Below, one piece after another: positions 57,275 to 64,000 of a stretch of 64,000 bases of DNA; the stretch's first letter is position 1, and each line of letters begins with the position of its first letter. This DNA comes from Lytechinus variegatus (taxonomy: Eukaryota > Echinodermata > Echinoidea > Temnopleuroida > Toxopneustidae), in the NCBI RefSeq assembly GCF_018143015.1, contig NC_054744.1, positions 3,431,059-3,495,058 of the forward strand, in the 5' to 3' direction. The position numbers and the translations under genes are program-made. Under the pieces are notes generated by a model. It had not been told where the DNA came from and did no database searches. It saw only the letters and a list, made by a program, of their open reading frames with translations.

Positions 57275-60200
57275 ATTGTGCTTCATGTCACACTATTGTT
57301 TAGATTGTGCTTCTCAATAGATATTTTGAAATATTTGAGTGCAATACAATTTCCAGAAAGGACCAAGTAATTAAGATGTAATTGAAATGCATGTTCATTT
57401 TTTTTAATGTGTATTAAAAAACAACTGACTTTGTGTTGTATCAATACTTGAAGTAGAAGATCTTATGTGGAATGTTCGGCTTAGAGTGATTTAAGCACGG
57501 TCTGGATGAACGTTCAACTTTGATTTTTTTTTTCAATTTTTAATGCAATTTATCAACATTGTTTTTATGTAACTTTGATATATGCAATAATTTTGTTTTG
57601 TAAATGCATGTAATCTTGAATCAAGGTAGTAGGCCTAATGAGAACGCTATCTTGAATTCTGGTTCATTTAATTTCTAGAAGTACATGACTATATTTACCA
57701 GAGATATCAAAGTACCAATTTAGTATGTTATTGTTTTGATGTTAATGATAATAATAACAGATGGGATTTGTAATGCGCAAAATCCACTGTGCAGAGTGGC
57801 CAATTATGAGCAGATGCATGTTATCAGTAGTGAGGATGAATTTGCATTCACTCAAATTACATAAGGCCTTTATGTGTATATTCTTAAATATGTAATCAGG
57901 AAACTAATGTTCAGATTGAGAGGGCGATATGATTAATATGAATATATGAAACTTCATCACGAGCACGATCTGGTATGTCTCCCTATAATGGCTTGTCATT
58001 GTTCATGTATATAGAGGGGGGGGGGGGTGAAGGAGAGAAAGAAAGAGGGAGATGGGAGTGGAGAGAGGGAAGGATAAGTGGAGGGGTAGATGTGATATGA
58101 GAGCATGAACAAGAAAATTGCGGTAGGTGAGAAGAGAGAGGGGGGCCAAGAAAGTGGGAGAAGGGGATTAGGAACAAAAAGAGTGAGGAAGAATGGGGAG
58201 AAAGGCGGGCAATAACAGAGAAAAGAGTGATTGATAAAGAAGAGAATTGAAGATGAAAAGGGAGGGCGATAAGGAGGGAGTAGTGCACAGGGGAGCAGGA
58301 GGGGGAGGAGTGAGTCGGAGCTTGTGACGAAGACTCGCGGAGCGGGGTTGGAGATAACTGCATGGGAGGTGGGGTTATTTGGTTCAAAATATTAGGTTGA
58401 GGAAGGGATGTCAAATTAACACACCCTTTCGAGACAGGGGGAGGGGGTCACGAAAGGCTGATCTACGTAGCCTCTTGTCCCATACATTTGTTTGTGTGGC
58501 TTGTGTAAGTTTGTGGAGTTTCTAGCATTCTGAACTTTTTTATTAAATGCAATTTTTTTCAAGTTAAACCAACAGGATATGCAATTTTCTTTTTAATATC
58601 ATGATGATGTTGCTGTTATAATTATTTCAGAGAAATGTCTGGTTCAAAAAAATACTAAAACACCCTATTCGATCCACCGCCGTCCGCCCAGTTGTCTCGA
58701 AAGGATGCGACCACTCCGCGATCGCAGACTTTCCTCATGCTCCGTGAGTGGGAGAGAATAGATGAGAGAGATGAGTATTTGTCTATATACTTCCTTGCTT
58801 CTTGCAATTGATAGAGTTCTATTTACATTTTCTTGAAATTCTTAACTGTGTATAAGTACGGAAGTTATGAAGTATATATAGTAGGCCTATAATACAATCG
58901 ATTGTCGAGATCCTAAGATAATTTATCTTGCAATGTTGACTTGATGGGTAAACACGCTCTCGTGTAAAGCTATAAAGATCTTTTTTTTGTCCGGGTATTA
59001 TGTATTACCCTCACTTTTGCATAATTCACCCCCCCCCCTCTCTCTCTCTCTCTATCTCCCAGGCCTCTCTCCCTCCCTCTTCCTTTGAGGAGTAAGTTTA
59101 ATTTTGTGTAAACATAATCATGAAACTCTTATCGTGTGTAACACCATTGATCACTTATAGATATCCGAGGTTAGGTCTTATTTTTTCTAAAATATCAATT
59201 TTGTTACACTCTCAAATCCATGGATCTAAATATGTCATCCATACCCAGGGGCGGATCCAGGATTTTCCAAAAGGACCGGGGGCACATTCTATTTTTTCGA
59301 GAAAAACTTTTACGAGCAAAATAAAATAACAACTTAATTAAGGATGTTTCGTCCACGAAACGATCGAAACAATATTGGACAGGCAAAAAAAAGGCTTCAC
59401 TTCCTTTATTTTGAATTCTGATTCTGAAGATTCATCTTGTCAACCTTTCTTTTAAGCACACATACTCTGGAATAAGGCAACAACAACTAAATTAACTGCC
59501 AAAGAAGAAAGAAAGGAAAATAGATGCACGTGCGTCAAATCATTTTTTTTTTATTCTCACTGATTACTGGGTTTGTTACTTGAAAACGAAAGCTTGTTTT
59601 CAACGATTTCCCAAATAAAGAAAATTATATGAAGAACGCAGTTCCTAAAACAGTAAAAAGGGAAAACAAAGTCTATATATGATCACTTTTGTAGTATAGT
59701 ACTGCAGTGTTTTTTTTTATTCAACTAATATTGCAAAATTAAATGATAGGCCTATACATTTATCTGAGAATACATGTTGAGGGTCATTATGATCAACTGC
59801 TGAAATGAAATAGGTATAAAATTACATCCTGAAGAACATTTAGGAGAGAAATTATAATGAGCTGGATGAACAGCTTTTTACATATAGAGGTTCTAACATT
59901 TCGAGATTTATTTTTGTCCATTGTTTACTAAGTAAAAGTTGATACATCGAACTCAACAGCTTTTATTTTACCACTTATCTTTTGCCAGGTATGATATTCA
60001 TTTCAAAAATAGCCTGGCATGTGCCTTATTAGGAAAGATTAAAGGTAAATGCTAGTTTTGGTAACGATATCAAAATGAGTTCGTAGAGAATATAATGAAA
60101 TAACCACCAAAGTGTCTGTTTGTATAAATAAAATGCATGTGCCAAAGGATTCTGGAAGAAATTGTGTAATTGCTGAGAAATCAGCAAATAAGCACAGGAT

Positions 60201-60659
60201 TCGGGTAGGGCGTCGGGCCCGACGCTCTAAGCAATAATTATACATTGTCCCACGTGCGCTTATCTGTGTTGGGGATCTTCGGTGTGAACATTTTTCAGCG
60301 TAGATTTCAAGATTTGGGAAGATTTCACAAAGTTCAGTTAATGTAACTGTACCAGATCTAGATCCTCGATGATACACGGACAATTAAGCCTTGTTTTACA
60401 GACTTTCTCATGAAATCAGTGTTTACTGCAACTACTGGAATTTCTCTTTAAAGATTCAAAGAGGCATTTTCACCATTATTTCCCCAAACTACTAAACGTA
60501 AACACGAAGGGCAATATTTGAGATGCCACAAAGAATGGTATGCCTTTTATTGGTCGAGTCCTCCTTGGAATGATATACGACGATTTTTTGATCACGTGAC
60601 GTGTTTTTGTTGATGATGTTGTTGTTGTTGATGCTATGCCTGGTTGATGCCATTGTTGA
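57275..60659. other. Gene-free spacer with low-complexity tracts and element scraps
   Basis: A possible SINE tail (GATAATAATAACAGATGGGA, then TAATGCGCAAAATCC) lies near 57745. A purine-rich GAGAGGGA tract runs 58015-58300, and its minus-strand frame (57983-58414) is compositional. C/CT runs occur near 59030. A hAT-like tip CAGGGGCGGATCCAGGATTT begins near 59247. No exon is recognised. Confidence 0.45.
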
Positions 60660-63450
60660 TTACATCGTCATCTCACAGATAGCGTGTCGTGTTTTACTTG
60701 TTTGAGATTCGTCGTTGATGAGCCCAGAGGCGTACAACTCCCCGATGTTTTCTCCACCGCCCGCGTTGTTTGGTTCGCCGGGATACCAAAATGCTTTGGC
60801 GGGTATGGCGAGCTCACTTCCATCCAACCATCGCCATTTGTTACCGTCCCGCATGATCCCTGAAATTTCGAAAACATACATGATGAGAAGAGATTGGTGA
60901 TCAAAATATACATCCCCCTTTTTTTGGGGGGGGGGGGGAGTCCGAGCATGTATCATGTATGTTACTTGTTATAAAAATACAGTATACGCAAGCAGGCCTA
61001 TATATAGGTTTTAATTTTTACTTTCTATAGTATTGTCCGCTCCTATAAAAAATAATAATGATGAAACGTATATTTGGAAATAATTGGAGTCCTTGCGATC
61101 GAGATAATTGGCAACAATAAAAAGCATTCCATAATTCCAAGCTTTTTTTTGGGGGGGGGGTGGACGGTGTGTGTGTGATTTAGTATTTTGTTTGATTTTT
61201 GAGGGGTTAAGACAGTATGTGTAGGGGTTAGGTTCGTATATAGCCCTCCAAACTATACTCATGAAAAACATGTCCTTTCAATATACTTAAATTTTAATTT
61301 CTACATGATGAACCTGTATCACAATTTCTTTGCTTGTTGAGTTTGGGGGCTTGATCGAATAGGCCTACTTTCAATTATAGTTTTAACAAAATAATAATAA
61401 TTTGTTTGCCTTGTTATAGACACGGAAGGTGTAGATAAGATGGTGGAGTATCTTCAAAGTATTATGACGATTTCATCAACCTGTTACATATTTTGATTTT
61501 TAATTCGTCTGTTATTTTCTCTTACAAAGGGGCTATAAAACCTTTTTAAAGGATAGTTTAAGAGCATAAAATTTCTAAGATATTTGAGCGATCAAACCGA
61601 CGGTCAGACAAAATATAGGATTTCAACAGTATTCGATTCTTTAATAGATTTAGTCCCTCATTTCAACTGACCTTAAAACATTTTAAATTAAATTCAATTT
61701 AGCCAAATATCAACGGGAAAGTTGAAAATCATTTTTGAGGAAAAATAATGGTCTCTTCCCCTTTATTAAAAGAGGTATTTACATGGATATATTTCAAATA
61801 ATATAATAATAATATTCCGCATTTATATAGCGCTTAATACTTCGGAACGACGTCTCTAAACGCTTTACAGATATTTATTGCGCAGGTCGCGCCCCGGTCA
61901 TCGGATCCTTGCATGCCCGCATACAATGTATGCATCTTCTCCACTCCCTGGGGAGCATTCCAACAAGAGTTCCAAGACTCATTTGCTAGGCATACTACAT
62001 ATAGGCTTTCACATCCTACCGGGTACCCATTTAACACCTGGGTGGAGAGTGGCAAAGTGTGGATTAACGCCTTGCCAAAGGACGCTGTAGGCCATGGTGG
62101 GATTCGAACACACGACCCTCTGATAACAAGGCGAGAGTCGGAATCGCTACACCAAATAATGCTCACCTATCCAGACGTTCTTCCATGAAGCTGAACCAAT
62201 AATAGATAGAATGTAGTCTTGAACAAAGCCAATCTCTTCCCTGTTAGTCAGACTAGCCAAATCTCCTCCCATATTCCTGCAGTTTGTTCTAGCATTGTTC
62301 CACGACAGTTCTGCTTGGAGATAGTAGTAACAGGAATCGGTCTTCTTAGACCATTCCCAGCCATCTGGACATTGCGTTGCTGTCACTGTATACAATACAA
62401 CAGACCATTCATAATTTGGACAATTTCATTTTTCGAATTTGTCACCAACTAGGAGAGCCCAATCAGACGGTTATTGTGAATTCACTAATATGAACTATAA
62501 CATGGTTACCCGACATGGTTATAACTTTCTGATAGGTGAGAGTAGTTATGTTACTGTACCAGCTATCATTTTACTGACAATATTTCTACTGCTTTGCACA
62601 AGTAGATCCTACAGTTTCCATCGACATGATCTAAGTAGATTTTTTTTATATTTTCATCTAGGCTATGTCTATAAGATGCTGGCATCTTCTAGTCATACGA
62701 TCTGAAATTTCAATGGGTATCAGTATGTGCACAAGTCGTAAGTTGAACATAAATGGGTGATATACGCGTCCCTGACGACCTACTCATATTTTGAAATTGT
62801 TTGTAACATGTTAGATGAAACGTCATAATCATAAAACAAATCGATTTTTTTCTCAAAATTATAAAATCATGTTTAATTTCTATATTGTCACTGTTTTCCG
62901 TGTTACGCCCCCCTCCCCCTCATAGAAATTTAGACCAAATACATTTTATCATTTTACTCTCACAGTAAGCTAAAAATTAAGGTAAGCCTATACCGTCCGA
63001 TATACGATTAGAAGATAACTGGAAGACATGGCGGTACTCAGCGGGAGGACAGGAGGCAGTTGCCCTCCCCCTTCCCAGAAATTGTGAAAGCTTACATTTC
63101 TTTTAAATTGGAAAACCGCTCCATGCATAAGCTCGGTCCCTATACTAACTTTCAAGTCGAAAGTTTCTAAGTATGTTGCCCCCCCCCCCCCGAAAATATA
63201 GTTATGAACATGCCGGAAAGTGATTTTTGACAAATCGTGCTGATATAGAAAAAAATTGAAGTTTCAGACCTAGTTTCACTTTACATCAATTGATATATCA
63301 AGATCAAGAGTCAGACTAAAAACACTTACACGCACTACAGCTTTCAAGAAGTGCCCCAACAGATTCTCTCAAGCTACACTCCTGGGCACCGGCCGCAAAC
63401 TGGATGATGGTACCAACGAAAAGAACCACGAAGATATTCTTGAAAGCCAT
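60660..63450 (-). CDS. Secreted C-type lectin-like domain protein, three exons
   Basis: Exons on the minus strand are 63330-63450, 62167-62385 and 60660-60859, phases 1 and 1, giving 179 residues. Residues 1-22 (MAFKNIFVVLFVGTIIQFAA) form a signal peptide. The CTLD starts CPDGWEWSKKTDSCYYY (C46, C59, the long-form extra pair) and continues with SWNNARTNC (C76), GGDLASLTNREE, WLDGS, EPN (142-144), IND (161-163) and AICEM (C175). C76-C175 gives the core disulfide. The two cysteines of the second canonical disulfide are replaced by I152 (ENIGEL) and Q166 (DESQ), and Trp of WND is Ile. EPN and ND are retained, so calcium and mannose-type binding remain possible. An alternative acceptor six bases on (exon 2 from 62379) is also in frame. 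Likely an extracellular or coelomic lectin. Confidence 0.88.
61800..62160 (-). mobile_element. tRNA-derived SINE in lectin intron 2
   Basis: Read on the minus strand, a tRNA-like head (GTAGCGATTCCGACTCTCGC, then GTGTGTTCGAATCCCACC as B box) is followed by a body with AAATGGGTACCCGGTAGG and the tail AAGTATTAAGCGCTATATAA plus ATT repeats. It starts within about 10 bp of the exon 2 donor (62167). Confidence 0.8.
63003..63200. mobile_element. Possible hAT-like miniature element in lectin intron 1
   Basis: GCGGTACTCAGCGGGAGGAC with GGCAGTTGCCCTCCC on the left and a 13-C run followed by ATGCCGGAA-type sequence on the right resemble the ends of the element at 14.85 kb. No clean duplication was found. 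Confidence 0.35.
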
Positions 63451-63512
63451 GATACCTTCTATTCTTGATGATGATGACTCGGAGAATGAAATTAACATAG
63501 ACAGGCACCCCT

Positions 63513-63519
63513 TCTTATA
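63513..63519 (-). promoter_or_regulatory. TATA-like box of the lectin gene
   Basis: On the minus strand TATAAGA lies about 63 bp before the lectin ATG. That would place a start site near 63485-63490 and a 5' UTR of roughly 35-40 nt. Inferred from position only. Confidence 0.45.
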
Positions 63520-63839
63520 CTAAAAGAGTTCAGTCAATGACGACAGGCTTATCATATAAAAACAAGGGCGTTATAGAAGCGATCGATTCGATGATCGAGC
63601 GGAGAGAGTGATTATTTTTGGTTACATTTTTAAATCGTAATTTTTTTATCAATACTTTAAAGAGATTGACACGAGTTAAAGTCATGTTCATGGATATATT
63701 AGCTTATTTCCGACAGCAGATTAGTTTACTGATCAATAACTCAATGAAGTGTTGACGATGATCACGCCGCGACAGGGTATTTTGATGAGCAAAATGAATT
63801 GAGGAAGGAGGAATAAAGGACTGGTATTGTGGCTCAGTG
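63520..63839. other. Upstream flank of the lectin gene
   Basis: No exon is recognised. It presumably holds the lectin promoter region. Confidence 0.4.
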
Positions 63840-64000
63840 CAGAGGCGTCGATCCGGAGGGGGGGGGGCACCAATGAAAATATTGGGGGCAGACATATCGT
63901 TTTGCCCCCTAATAATTTCGGATGTGCAAAAATAAAAAAAGATTGTAATGTTACACAGAAATCAGCAAGCGAGATTGGGATACACAACTCGTTCTTTATT
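63840..64000 (-). mobile_element. hAT element end, truncated by the window edge
   Basis: CAGAGGCGTCGATCC with an internal G run, then ACCAATGAAAATATTGGGGG and ATGTTACACAGAAATCAGCA, matches the right end of the intron 3 element (35497-36281) in reverse orientation. Confidence 0.75.

Noticed and set aside
57983-58414. 143-codon minus-strand Pro/Ser-rich frame
   Set aside because: Follows a purine-rich low-complexity tract; no recognisable domain.

Overview
The window looks like nuclear DNA of a marine deuterostome invertebrate, most likely an echinoderm such as a sea urchin. This is an inference. The genes have spliced exons with GT/AG borders, low density and AT-rich spacers. The repeat load (tRNA-derived SINEs ending in GCGCTATATAA-type tails, hAT and TTAA-flanked miniature elements, a Tc1-like element, foldback elements, a CR1/L2-like LINE) fits such a genome. 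No prokaryotic operon, rRNA or CRISPR array is present.

Layout. At 0-7.3 kb lies a Harbinger transposon region: an apparently intact HARBI1-type DDE nuclease gene on the minus strand (4589-6958), a convergent plus-strand exon that may end its Myb/SANT-like partner (3168-3334), and a 20-bp-periodic array of TGTCGTACGGGACA words (1.2-1.9 kb). At 8.1-10.5 kb, exons 1-3 of an SLC10 (sodium/bile-acid cotransporter family) gene lie on the minus strand, and the only matching exon 4 is on the plus strand at 19.85-20.42 kb. At 14.5-17.2 kb is a dead LINE split by a 1.67-kb hAT element. At 33.1-37.3 kb is a second, intact four-exon SLC10 paralogue, whose introns hold a MITE, a palindrome and a hAT element with a perfect 8-bp target duplication. 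The 38-48 kb stretch is dominated by foldback elements: CCGAA-word elements at 40.35-42.22 and 45.24-45.60 kb, and a 1.26-kb array of about 55 near-palindromic words at 46.59-47.84 kb. At 49.9-53.4 kb are a small membrane protein gene, a Tc1-like element and a highly charged protein carrying a duplicated SUMO-like motif. At 54.4-55.8 kb a tandem array (unit about 163 bp) carries seven perfect DR1 nuclear-receptor words. At 60.66-63.45 kb a three-exon secreted C-type lectin gene lies on the minus strand. It keeps EPN and the core disulfide but has lost both cysteines of the second CTLD disulfide.

How the parts relate. The two SLC10 loci are diverged tandem paralogues with identical lengths for exons 2 and 3; one looks broken by an inversion, or by an assembly error. 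The Harbinger nuclease and possible Myb-like partner would form a two-protein transposition system. The rest is mostly a layered record of mobile-element insertion. The strongest unexplained structures are the palindromic-word foldback element, the DR1 array, and a hammerhead-like motif inside a 378-bp foldback element at 31.5 kb.
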